Shown here in pieces: positions 26,077 through 47,232 of a stretch of DNA of 64,000 nucleotides. Made by a program: the position numbers and the translations under genes. The stretch comes from Sanderia malayensis (Eukaryota > Cnidaria > Scyphozoa > Semaeostomeae > Pelagiidae). Each line of letters starts with the position of its first letter. Positions within the stretch are counted from its first letter, which is position 1. Under the pieces are notes generated by a model. The model worked only from the letters and a program-made list of their open reading frames with translations. It made no database searches and had not been told where the DNA came from. Location of the stretch: the NCBI GenBank assembly GCA_013076295.1, contig RQOL01000466.1, positions 1,860,001-1,924,000 on the forward strand, given 5' to 3'.

Positions 26077-27367
26077 CTAGAATGAGATATGGTAGGAATT
26101 ACGATGTCTTGTATGCATACGTTCTGAATTTATACAATGCACAAAATTTATGACGGTTCCAGGCAGAGCCACAGGCACAAGTTTTGACTTGCAGCAAATG
26201 CTTCACTTTCACATGAGCTTTTTTAGATAGCAAATATTTTCATAAAATGAAAAAGTTGGCATAGGTTTACGAGCTCACGCCGACACGAGTAAAAACAAAA
26301 AATAGATTTTTAAAATTTTGTCAATAGTTTTACAATTGTTGTTTTGATACAATGGGAAATTGGCACGTTGATATTCTCTCAGAGAATGGTTTTGATTCAT
26401 AAATTAATTAATTTGATTAATTAGAAAGAGATAAATTATTTTATTACGCATTGAGAGGTTAGTTGCAAGGCTAATTACAATAAATAGCTGAAATGTAGCT
26501 GGTTTAAGCCACATGCAGCCATAAATGTATTCAAGAAAGAAAACACCCTTTACAAAACACGGAGGCCAACGAAACAAAATTTCATATTCCTTTATAGTCC
26601 AGTTACTTTCTAAACTTCAAAGTTACTCAAATGCTCTAAGAATGAGCTATAAAAAGCATATAAAAGCATAAAAACTCACCGAAGCTAAATGTATCCTATT
26701 TCGGCACTTTCCACCTGGTTTTTGAACACAAAATGACAGGTTTGTTGACCGCTTCGTGCACACCCCACACAGTAAAAATCTTCTTCTCATCAAAAACAAA
26801 AGCCCCACGTGATGACAATGCAATGCTTTCCCTTGATGAATGAAATTGGGCGCGTTACTAATTACGTCATTACGTTCTGCTTTCCCAAGGTCCTTTTGGC
26901 TTTGCAGTTAAAATTTATTTTATTATTTTGTAAGCTTAATTTTTTAATAAATTCTTTTCAAATACGTAACAAAATAATTGCATCATAAACATATCTTGTT
27001 CTTAGCCAATTATTATGTAAATGTACTTTTTAATTATTTTTATGAAATTTGCAATGGCGTGTTATTTTTATAAATGTATATATTGCCTGTAACATGTAAT
27101 TATGTATATTTATTGTTTAATATTGAAACACGTTTTAGGCATTATTATTACTCAAACAATTATATAATAAAATTTTTCTACAAATATATAGAATTTTAAA
27201 GTTTGAAATGCTTTATCTCATGTTTCATTCAAGCCCATAATCTGCAGTAATAATCAAGGATAAAAACCAGCTTTTTCGAAAAATCTCCAATGGAGCAATT
27301 TTTAGAAAATAATTCTTCTAATAAATTATCTAATTCTTGCTCTAATAAATTCAGTTAAGTATGAAGT
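26077..27367. other. Tail-to-tail gap between the bZIP gene and MARS1
   Basis: AT-rich with no supported gene. AATAAA at 26479-26484 could end the bZIP transcript. On the other strand a TTTATT near 27107 could be the MARS1 signal. Confidence 0.4.
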
Positions 27368-36948
<9,581 letters not shown>

Positions 36949-36954
36949 CAACAA

Positions 36955-38695
36955 CCAGCCTTTAGCAGTTTCAAATTACAGGTTATCCAAAGAGGATCAG
37001 CCACGATTGATTTGGTAATGAATGAATGGTAGATATGCCTGAAGGTGGGCGTGTCACGTGTGTGCGCAGTAGCATATGCCTGAACCATTAGTACAACGCT
37101 CCTGCGCAGTATCAATAACTACTCCTATGCTCATGCTGACAATTAATCGATTCTCAATTTTCGTTACTCGTACTTCGTTTTCGTTATTTTATGCAATTCT
37201 CGGTAACGTCCTTATGACCACTAGTATTTTTTGCCCTTTTTTCTCGTGCCCGTCCTCTTTTACCATCCTCGTTTTGAACTCACATTGCGTGCATTGTCCG
37301 CAACAACTTCATAGATTAGATTTCTCAAGAAAGAGTGCAGCAGACTCTTCGTAAATTTTGGTCGCATTCAACTTCATCTAATGTACTAAGGCAGGGCAAT
37401 ATCCAGAGTTTAGGTAGGATGTTGTCAAGGGCGGGAACCCAAGCGCAAGGATTCCCGCCCACCGCTTGGTATACAAGGATATGTGAGCGCAAGCAATATT
37501 TCGATTTTTCAGTTCACTGTAATTTAGTTAAAGTTAATTTAACTAAATTTTTTATGAACATGCTTACAAATTTAAGTTTTGTTTTAACAAAGGAATGCAT
37601 CATGAAATAAAGTAAAATTAAAGTAGAGTACATAATGTCTCAACGTCCCAGAACCTTATTTTCAAGCGGCAAATAAAACTAAGATGAAACAGCAATAATA
37701 ACCTTAGGTTTTATTTGCTATATTCTGTGTTACAAAATGAAAAATTATTGAATTTAGGTGAAGCATCAGTTGTTTTCAACAACACAATCTTGGACATACT
37801 CGAGCTATTTGAAAATTTGAGACTCCAGATGCTAATCCAATATTACAATAGAAGGTAAACATAATATTTATTTTCATCTGATTGGCTGAATTTATTCACA
37901 AGAGGGCAACTTTAAAACTTTTGAAGCATGGTCACCATGGAAAAGTAAAGGATCTCATGCGTGAAAATTATGTAAACTACTCTTATGTTTGAGTCTGTGC
38001 TACTATAACTCAGTTATATTTCAGCTCTCTTGATATTGCGGTGCAAATTTTGCCTTCTTAGTTCATTGCTGCAGAATGTTTCGGTATGTTGTCTGGAGAA
38101 TTGTGAAATTGCACCCTGCCTTACCTGAATAATGTTGAAAAATATCGATTGCGACTGGTAAATGACGTCATTGGGTGTAATATAATAAACGGACTTTTCG
38201 AATGAAATGCCACGACTTGATAACAGTGTATTTATGCATGAGTACATTTTAAAGACAACAACAAATTATAGTTTTGTTGTAAGTTTTTTTAAAGCAACTG
38301 ATTTATTTCTTTCTTATCAGAGAACATAAAGATATAAAAGAATACACAAACCAGAATTCCAGTCCGTGGATGAAGGAGGTAACTATAAAGCCAAATAAAG
38401 CTTGTGCATTACATTGCATAATTTTTTCAACGCAACAGCTAAAATTATTTATTTATTTCAATCGTTTTCTGCCGGCAAACCGTTGGATGAACAGAAACAT
38501 TAAAACATAAATGAAAGTTTTTGCAACTGTAGCTTTCCAAAAAGTTATTGTTTAGATTTCACACTTGAGCAACCTTCCCTTGTCAATTATTTATGCTAAA
38601 GCCACAAGAATTGTCAGTTTCTGTTCACGAAGCACTTACTAAAATACAATCACTAAAATATGTTTATTTGAAAGCGATTTAAGTTCAAACAAAGT
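36955..38695. other. Gap between the MARS1 5' end and the satellite block
   Basis: Apart from the promoter-like sites near 37.06-37.11 kb, no gene or clear repeat is seen. Short open frames on both strands have no recognisable family. Confidence 0.4.
37055..37111. promoter_or_regulatory. MARS1 promoter-proximal E-box and NRF1-like sites
   Basis: CACGTG (37055-37060) is followed by TGCGCAGTAGC (37063-37073) and, inverted, ACGCTCCTGCGCAGTA (37096-37111), 110-160 bases upstream of the outermost MARS1 ATG. TGCGCA-centred sites resemble NRF1 half sites, common at housekeeping promoters. The same words form the palindrome of the satellite at 44.3-47.0 kb. Function is inferred. Confidence 0.45.
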
Positions 38696-38699
38696 TTTA

Positions 38700-39140
38700 T
38701 ACTACCGGATAGGTTTTTCTCTGTGCAGATACCTATGGTGAACATCAATATTGAGAAAAATGGCAACATATTTTGAAAATGTGCTCCCCAGTCCAAGAAA
38801 TAAATGCTTAGTCGCAATTTCACTGTAGATTTATGCCTTGGGTACTGTTAAGGTTGTTAGATCCAACGTTGGCGCTCGAAGTAGCTATATATACTACAGA
38901 CAGCGGATAAGTTTCACTCTATGCAAAACGGTCGTCATCTGACTGTAGATTCTTGCCTAAAGTAATACTAAGGTCGCTAGACTCAAGAATTGGGCCCCAG
39001 ATATTTATTCTACAGAGACGGGCTTAACTTTGCTCCGTGCAGGAACCTGTGGTGAACATGGAAAACAAAAAAATGTGCCCTCTAGTCCAAGAACTAGATT
39101 CATGTGCAGTCGATAGCCGGTGCTTTTTGCAAGACTATAT
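38700..39140. repeat. Degenerate 120-190-bp repeats preceding the 365-bp satellite
   Basis: Three diverged copies of a module begin near 38703, 38893 and 39013. Each has an ACnGATAAG/CGGATAGG-type start, then CTCTGTGCA, CTCTATGCA or CTCCGTGCA. Copies 1 and 2 share GTAGATTnTTGCC and AAGGTnGnTAGA. Copies 1 and 3 share CCTnTGGTGAACAT and GTCCAAGAA. Confidence 0.5.
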
Positions 39141-39144
39141 TTTT

Positions 39145-42100
39145 TGAACCAACTATTCAGAATTCTGAAACTTCTTGCAACGTGGTGGGCATGGTCGAAA
39201 TAGTATGGTTTGATTTTTTGCAGTTTAAATTTCATTGTAATTTGTCCCTAGCTTTGCAAAACACTGGAAAGGAGGTTTTCTAAGGGTTGAAGGCAGGTTG
39301 ACATGCGGTGCATCTCGAAAGACTCTAACTTTTGAACCAGTTGTCGTAGAAAACTGAAATTTGTTGAAACGTTATGGAAATGGTCGAAATAATATGGTTT
39401 GACTATTTGCAACTTAGATTTCATTGCGAACTGACCCCAGCGCTCGGTAAGGGTTTCAAGGAGATTTTCTAAGGGTTTCAAGTAGGTCGATAGAACAACC
39501 ATAACTTTTGAACCAGTTGTCCTAGAGAGCTGCAATTTGTTGCAACGTTATGGGCATGGTTGAAATAGTATGGTTTGATTTTTTGAAAATTGAATTTCAT
39601 TGTAATTAGTCCCCAGCTTTGCAAAACACTGGAAAGGAGGTTTTCTAAGGGTTGAAGGCAGGTTGACATGCGGTGCATCTCGCAAGACTCTAACTTATGA
39701 ACCAGTTGACGTAGAAAACTGAAATTTGTTGCAACGTGATGGGCATGGTCGAAATAATATGGTTTGACCATTTGCAACTTAGATTTCATTGCGAACTGAC
39801 CCCAGCGCTCGGTAAGGGTTTCAAGGAGGTTTTCTAAGGGTTTCAAGTAGGTCGATAGAACAACCATAACTTTTGAACCAATTGTTCTAGAGAGCTGCAA
39901 TTTGTTGCAACGTGATGGGCATGGTCGAAATAGTATGGTTTGATTTTTTGCAATTTGAATTCCATTGTAATTTGTCCCCAGCTTTGCAAAACACTGGAAA
40001 GGAGGTTTTCTAAGGGTTGAAGGCAGGTTGACATTCGGTGCATCTCGAAAGACTCTAACTTTTGAACCAGTTGCAGTAGAAAACTGAAATTTGTTGCAAC
40101 GTGATGGGCATGGTCGAAATAATATGGTTTGACCATTTGCAACTTAGATTTCATTGCGAACTGACCCCAGCGCTCGGTAAGGGTTTCAAGGAGGTTTTCT
40201 AAGGGTTTCAAGTAGGTCGATAGAACAACCATAACTTTTGAACCAGTTGTTCTAGAGAGCTGCAATTTGTTGCAACGTGATGGGCATGATCGAAATAGTA
40301 TGGTTTAATTTTTTGCAATTTGAATTCCATTGTAATTTGTCCCCAGCTTTGCAAAACACTGGAAAGGAGGTTTTCTAAGGGTTGAAGGCAGGTTGACATG
40401 CGGTGCATCTCGCAAGACTCTAACTTATGAACCAGTTGACGTAGAAAACTGAAATTTGTTGCAACGTGATGGGCATGGTCGAAATAATATGGTTTGACCA
40501 TTTGCAACTTAGATTTCATTGCGAACTGACCCCAGCGCTCGGTAAGGGTTTCAAGGAGATTTTCTAAGGGTTTCAAGTAGGTCGATAGAACAACCATAAC
40601 TTTTGAACCAGTTGTCCTGGAGAGCTGCAATTTGTTGCAACGTGATGGGCATGATCGAAATAGTATGGTTTGATTTTTTGAAAATTGAATTTCATTGTAA
40701 TTTGTCCCCAGCTTTGCAAAACACTGGAAAGGAGGTTTTCTAAGGGTTGAAGGCAGGTTGACATGCGGTGCATCTCGAAAGACTCTAACTTTTGAACCAG
40801 TTGCAGTAGAAAACTGAAATTTGTTGCAACGTGATGGGCATGGTCGAAATAATATGGTTTGACTATTTGCAACTTAGATTTCATTGCGAACTGACCCCAG
40901 CGCTCGGTAAGGGTTTCAAGGAGGTTTTCTAAGGGTTTCAAGTAGGTCGATAGAACAACCATAACTTTTGAACCAGTTGTCCTAGAGAGCTGCAATTTGT
41001 TGCAACGTTATGGGCATGGTTGAAATAGTATGGTTTGATTTTTTGAAAATTGAATTTCATTGTAATTTGTCCCCAGCTTTGCAAACACTGGAAAGGAGGT
41101 TTTCTAAGGGTTGAAGGCAGGTTGACATGCGGTGCATCTCGAAAGACTCTAACTTTTGAACCAGTTGCAGTAGAAAACTGAAATTTGTTGCAACGTGATG
41201 GGCATGGTCGAAATAATATGGTTTGACCATTTGCAACTTAGATTACATTGCGAACTGACCCCAGCGCTCGGTAAGGGTTTCAAGGAGATTTTCTAAGGGT
41301 TTCAAGTAGGTCGATAGAACAACCATAACTTTTGAACCAGTTGTCCTGGAGAGCTGCAATTTGTTGCAACATGATGGGCATGATCGAAATAGTATGGTTT
41401 GATTTTTTGAAAATTGAATTTCATTGTAATTTGTCCCCAGCTTTGCAAAACACTGGAAAGGAGGTTTTCTAAGGGTTGAAGGCAGGTTGACATGCGGTGC
41501 ATCTCGAAAGACTCTAACTTTTGAACCAGTTGCAGTAGAAAACTGAAATTTGTTGCAACGTGATGGGGCATGGTCGAAATAATATGGTTTGACCATTTGC
41601 AACTTAGATTTCATTGCGAACTGACCCCAGCGCTCGGTAAGGGTTTCAAGGAGGTTTTCTAAGGGTTTCAAGTAGGTCGATAGAACAACCATAACTTTTG
41701 AACCAGTTGTCCTAGAGAGCTGCAATTTGTTGCAACGTTATGGGCATGGTTGAAATAGTATGGTTTGATTTTTTGAAAATTGAATTTCATTGTAATTTGT
41801 CCCCAGCTTTGCAAAACACTGGAAAGGAGGTTTTCTAAGGGTTGAAGGCAGGTTGACATTCGGTGCATCTCGAAAGACTCTAACTTTTGAACCAGTTGCA
41901 GTAGAAAACTGAAATTTGTTGCAACGTGATGGGCATGGTCGAAATAATATGGTTTGACCATTTGCAACTTAGATTTCATTGCGAACTGACCCCAGCGCTC
42001 GGTAAGGGTTTCAAGGAGGTTTTCTAAGGGTTTCAAGTAGGTCGATAGAACAACCATAACTTTTGAACCAGTTGTTCTAGAGAGCTGCAATTTGTTGCAA

Positions 42101-44293
42101 CGTGATGGGCATGATCGAAATAGTATGGTTTGATTTTTTGAAAATTGAATTTCATTGTAATTTGTCCCCAGCTTTGCAAAACACTGGAAAGGAGGTTTTC
42201 TAAGGGTTGAAGGCAGGTCGACATGCGGTGCATCTCGAAAGACTCTAACTTTTGAACCAGTTGCAGTAGAAAACTGAAATTTGTTGCAACGTGATGGGCA
42301 TGGTCGAAATAATATGGTTTGACCATTTGCAACTTAGATTTCATTGCGAACTGACCCCAGCGCTCGGTAAGGGTTTCAAGGAGATTTTCTAAGGGTTTCA
42401 AGTAGGTCGATAGAACAACCATAACTTTTGAACCAGTTGTCCTGGAGAGCTGCAATTTGTTGCCACGTGATGGGCATGATCGAAATAGTATGGTTTGATT
42501 TTTTGAAAATTGAATTTCATTGTAATTTGTCCCCAGCTTTGCAAAACACTGGAAAGGAGGTTTTCTAAGGGTTGAAGGCAGGTTGACATGCGGTGCATCT
42601 CGAAAGACTCTAACTTTTGAACCAGTTGCAGTAGAAAACTGAAATTTGTTGCAACGTGATGGGCATGGTCGAAATAATATGGTTTGACCATTTGCAACTT
42701 AGATTTCATTGCGAACTGACCCCAGCGCTCAGGTAAGGGTTTCAAGGAGGTTTTCTAAGGGTTTCAAGTAGGTCGATAGAACAACCATAACTTTTGAACC
42801 AGTTGTCCTAGAGAGCTGCAATTTGTTGCAACGTTATGGGCATGGTTGAAATAGTATGGTTTGATTTTTTGAAAATTGAATTTCATTGTAATTTGTCCCC
42901 AGCTTTGCAAAACACTGGAAAGGAGGTTTTCTAAGGGTTGAAGGCAGGTTGACATGCGGTGCATCTCGCAAGACTCTAACTTATGAACCAGTTGACGTAG
43001 AAAACTGAAATTTGTTGCAACGTGATGGGCATGGTCGAATAATATGGTTTGACCATTTGCAACTTAGATTTCATTGCGAACTGACCCCAGCGCTCGGTAA
43101 GGGTTTCAAGGGAGGTTTTCTAAGGGTTTCAAGTAGGTCGATAGAACAACCATAACTTTTGAACCAGTTGTCCTGGAGAGCTGCAATTTGTTGCAACGTG
43201 ATGGGCATGATCGAAATAGTATGGTTTGATTTTTTGAAAATTGAATTTCATTGTAATTTGTCCCCAGCTTTGCAAAACACTGGAAAGGAGGTTTTCTAAG
43301 GGTTGAAGGCAGGTTGACATGCGGTGCATCTCGAAAGACTCTAACTTTTGAACCAGTTGCAGTAGAAAACTGAAATTTGTTGCAACGTGATGGGCATGCT
43401 CGAAATAATATGGTTTGACCATTTGCAACTTAGATTTCATTGCGAACTGACCCCAGCGCTCGGTAAGGGTTTCAAGGAGATTTTCTAAGGGTTTCAAGTA
43501 GGTCGATAGAACAACCATAACTTTTGAACCAGTTGTCCTGGAGAGCTGCAATTTGTTGCAACGTGATGGGCATGATCGAAATAGTATGGTTTGATTTTTT
43601 GAAAATTGAATTTCATTGTAATTTGTCCCCAGCTTTGCAAAACACTGGAAAGGAGGTTTTCAAAGGGTTGAAGGCAGGTTGACATGCGGTGCATCTCGAA
43701 AGACTCTAACTTTTGAACCAGTTGCAGTAGAAAACTGAAATTTGTTGCAACGTGATGGGCATGGTCGAAATAATATGGTTTGACTATTTGCAACTTAGAT
43801 TTCATTGCGAACTGACCCCAGCGCTCGGTAGGGTTTCAAGGAGGTTTTCTAAGGGTTTCAAGTAGGTCGATAGAACAACCATAACTTTTGAACCAGTTGT
43901 CCTAGAGAGCTGCATTTTGTTGCAACGTTATGGGCATGGTTGAAATAGTATGGGTTTGATTTTTGAAAATTGAATTTCATTGTAATTTGTCCCCAGCTTT
44001 GCAAAACACTGGAAAGGAGGTTTTCTAAGGGTTGAAGGCAGGTTGACATGCGGTGCATCTCGAAAGACTCTAACTTTTGAACCAGTTGCAGTAGAAAACT
44101 GAAATTTGTTGCAACGTGATGGGCATGGTCGAAATAATATGGTTTGACTATTTGCAACTTAGATTTCATTGCGAACTGACCCCAGCGCTCGGTAAGGGTT
44201 TCAAGGAGGTTTTCTAAGGGTTTCAAGTAGGTCGATAGAACAACCATAACTTTTGAACCAGGTGTCGTAGAAAACTGAAATTTGTTGCAACGG
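39145..44293. repeat. 365-bp dimeric tandem satellite, about 14 copies
   Basis: Successive landmarks repeat every 365 bases (for example the TAGGTCGATAGAAC word at about 39485, 39849, 40214 and 40579). Each unit is a dimer of two diverged halves of about 183 and 182 bases. Both halves contain TTTGAACCAGTTG, ATTTGTTGCAACGT, TGATGGGCATG and ATATGGTTTGA. The halves differ as CAGCGCTCGGTAAGGG versus CAGCTTTGCAAAACACTGG. Copies are mostly over 95% alike by eye, with single-base indels (about 41083, 41563, 42730, 43110, 43830). The minus strand carries a 140-codon open frame in most copies, but 365 is not a multiple of 3, so frames do not join. Confidence 0.92.
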
Positions 44294-44304
44294 GGAGAAA
44301 CGGG

Positions 44305-47001
44305 TTTGGTTACGTTCTGCGGAGGAGAAAGGTGGTCAGTATGCGCAGTAGCGTAATTACAGTACTGCGCAGGAGCGTCTATGACGTATGTGTTTTCTCA
44401 ATGGCCGAGGCAATGTCCTTAGGTTTAGGCTTAGGGTTTTGGTTAGGGCTACGTTCTGAGGAGGAGAAAGGTGGTTAATATGCGCAGTAGCGTAATTACA
44501 GTACTGCCCAGGAGCGTCTATGACGTATTTGTTTTCTCGGTGGCCGAGGCAATGGCCTTAGGGTTAGGCTTAGGGTTAGGGTTAGGGCTACGTTCTGCGC
44601 AGGAGAAAGGTGGTCAGTATGCGCAGTAGCGTAATTACAGTACTGCGCAGGAGCGTCTCTGACGTATTTGTCTCCTCAATGGCCGAGGCTATGGCCTTAG
44701 CGTTAGGCTTAGGGTTAGAGTTAAGGTTAGGGTTACGTTCTGCGGAGGAGAAAGGTGGTCAGTATGCGCAGTAGCGTAATTACAGTACTGCGCAGGAGCG
44801 TCTCTGACGTACTTGTCTCCTCAATGGCCGAGGCTATGGCCTTAGCGTTAAGCTTAGGGTTAGGGTTAGGGTTAGGGTTACTTTCTGCGCAGGAGAAAGG
44901 TGGTCAGTATGCGCAGTAGCGTAATTACAGTACTGCGCAGGAGCGTCTATGACGTATTTGTCTTCTCAATGGCCGAGGCTATGGCCTTAGGGTTAGGCTT
45001 AGGGTTAGGGTTAGGGTTAGGGTTACTTTCTGCGCAGGAGAAAGGTGGTCAGTATGCGCAGTAGCGTAATTACAGTACTGCGCAGGAGCGTCTATGACGT
45101 ATTTGTCTTCTCAATGGCCGAGGCTATGGCCTTAGGGTTAGGTTTAGGGTTAGAGTTAGGGTTAGGGTTACCTTCTGCGGAGGAGAAGGGTGGTTAGTAT
45201 GCGCAGTAGCGTAATTATAGTACTGCGTAGGAGCGTCTCTGACGTATTTGTCTCCTCAATGGCCGAGGCTATGGCCTTAGGGTTAGGCTTAGGGTTAGGG
45301 TTAGGGTTACGTTCTGCGGAGGAGAAAGGTGGTCAGTATGCGCAGTAGCGTAATTACAGTACTGCGCAGGAGCGTGTCTGACGTATTTGTCTCCTCAATG
45401 GCCGAGGCTATGGCCTTAGGGTTAGGCTTAGGGTTAGGTTAGGGTTAGGGTTACGTTCTGCGCAGGAGAAAGGTGGTCAGTATGCGCAGTAGCGTAATTA
45501 TAGTACTGCGCAGGAGCGTCTATGACGTATTTGTCTTCTCAATGGCCGAGGCTATGGCCTCAGTGTTAGGCTTAGGGTTAGGGTTAGGGTTAGGGTTAGG
45601 GTTACGTTCTGCGCAGGAGAAAGGTGGTCAGTATGCGCAGTAGCGTAATTATAGTACTGCGCAGGAGCGTCTATGACGTATTTGTCTTCTCAATGGCCGA
45701 GGCTATGGCCTTAGGGTTAGGCTTAGGGTTAGGGTTAGGGTTAGGGTTACTTTCTGCGCAGGAGAAAGGTGGTCAGTATGCGCAGTAGCGTAATTACAGT
45801 ACTGCGCAGGAGCGTCTATGACGTATTTGTCTTCTCAATGGCCGAGGCTATGGCCTTAGGGTTAGGCTTAGGGTTAGGGTTAGGGTTAGGGTTACTTTCT
45901 GCGCAGGAGAAAGGTGGTCAGTATGCGCAGTAGCGTAATTACAGTACTGCGCAGGAGCGTCTATGACGTATTTGTCTTCTCAATGGCCGAGGCTATGGCC
46001 TTAGGGTTAGGTTTAGGGTTAGAGTTAGGGTTAGGGTTACCTTCTGCGGAGGAGAAGGGTGGTTAGTATGCGCAGTAGCGTAATTATAGTACTGCGTAGG
46101 AGCGTCTCTGACGTATTTGTCTCCTCAATGGCCGAGGCTATGGCCTTAGGGTTAGGCTTAGGGTTAGGGTTAGGGTTACGTTCTGCGGAGGAGAAAGGTG
46201 GTCAGTATGCGCAGTAGCGTAATTACAGTACTGCGCAGGAGCGTGTCTGACGTATTTGTCTCCTCAATGGCCGAGGCTATGGCCTTAGGGTTAGGCTTAG
46301 GGTTAGGGTTAGGGTTAGGGTTACGTTCTGCGCAGGAGAAAGGTGGTCAGTATGCGCAGTAGCGTAATTATAGTACTGCGCAGGAGCGTCTATGACGTAT
46401 TTGTCTTCTCAATGGCCGAGGCTATGGCCTCAGTGTTAGGCTTAGGGTTAGGGTTAGGGTTAGGGTTAGGGTTACGTTCTGCGCAGGAGAAAGGTGGTCA
46501 GTATGCGCAGTAGCGTAATTATAGTACTGCGCAGGAGCGTCTATGACGTATTTGTCTTCTCAATGGCCGAGGCTATGGCCTTAGGGTTAGGCTTAGGGTT
46601 AGGGTTAGGGTTAGGGTTACGTTCTGCGCAGGAGAAAGGTGGTCAGTATGCGCAGTAGCGTAATTACAGTACTGCGCAGGAGCGTCTATGACGTATTTGT
46701 CTTCTCAATGGCCGAGGCTATGGCCTTAGGGTTAGGCTTAGGGTTAGGGTTACGTTCTGCGCAGGAGAAAGGTGGTCAGTATGCGCAGTAGCGTAATTAC
46801 AGTACTGCGCAGGAGCGTCTATGATGTATTTGTCTTCTCAATGGCCGAGGCAATGGCATTGGGGTTAGGCTTAGGGTTAGGGTTAGGGCTACGTTCTGCG
46901 CAGGAGAAAGGTGGTCAGTATGCGCAGTAGCGTACTTACAGTACTGCGCAGAAGCGTCTATGACGTATTTGTTTTCTCAATGGCCGAGGCATTGGCCTTG
47001 G
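44305..47001. repeat. TTAGGG-bearing satellite, monomer about 139-150 bp, 19 copies
   Basis: Each monomer has three parts: a run of 2-6 TTAGGG or variants (TTAGGC, TTAGAG); ACGTTCTGCGCAGGAGAAAG; and a palindrome TGCGCAGTA / TACTGCGCA separated by 12 bases centred on TAATTA (44342-44371 in the first copy). Then follow GGAGCGT, TGACGTAT and CAATGGCCGAGGC. Length varies with the number of TTAGGG units. A six-monomer block of about 868 bp is repeated (about 45142 versus 46010). It abuts the 365-bp satellite and stops about 230 bases before the KANSL2 start. Confidence 0.93.
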
Positions 47002-47010
47002 GGTTAGGCG

Positions 47011-47149
47011 TAGACTCATTACATTACATTGCGTTAGGCGCAGACTCATTACTATGTGTTGAGCGAGTTGCGTGCTTCGCTCGCAACTCTCTCAACAAGG
47101 CACAGGGACACAAACGTGCAAGGCACAGGGACGCAATGTAGCGAGTCTA
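47011..47149. mobile_element. MITE, TAGACTC/ACATTGCGTCCCTGTG family, upstream of KANSL2
   Basis: The left end TAGACTCATTACATT and right end (reverse complement TAGACTCGCTACATTGCGTC) form terminal inverted repeats. A 9-bp direct repeat, GGTTAGGCG, flanks it at 47002-47010 and 47150-47158. The interior holds a hairpin (GAGCGAGTTGCG / CGCTCGCAACTC). A relative lies at 62852-62963. Confidence 0.65.
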
Positions 47150-47232
47150 GGTTAGGCGTAAGCCTAGAATTTTTACCATCTTGTTGTGATACTTTGATAT
47201 TGAATTTTGAATTTTAATATAGAACATTTAGT

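Noticed and set aside
39478..44247. Repeated 140-codon minus-strand frames as genes
   Set aside because: They are copies within a satellite, each closed by a stop, with a 365-base period that shifts the frame. Kept only as a possible fossil.
39145..47001. CRISPR-like array of direct repeats
   Set aside because: Contiguous tandem satellites without unique spacers, in a eukaryotic genome.
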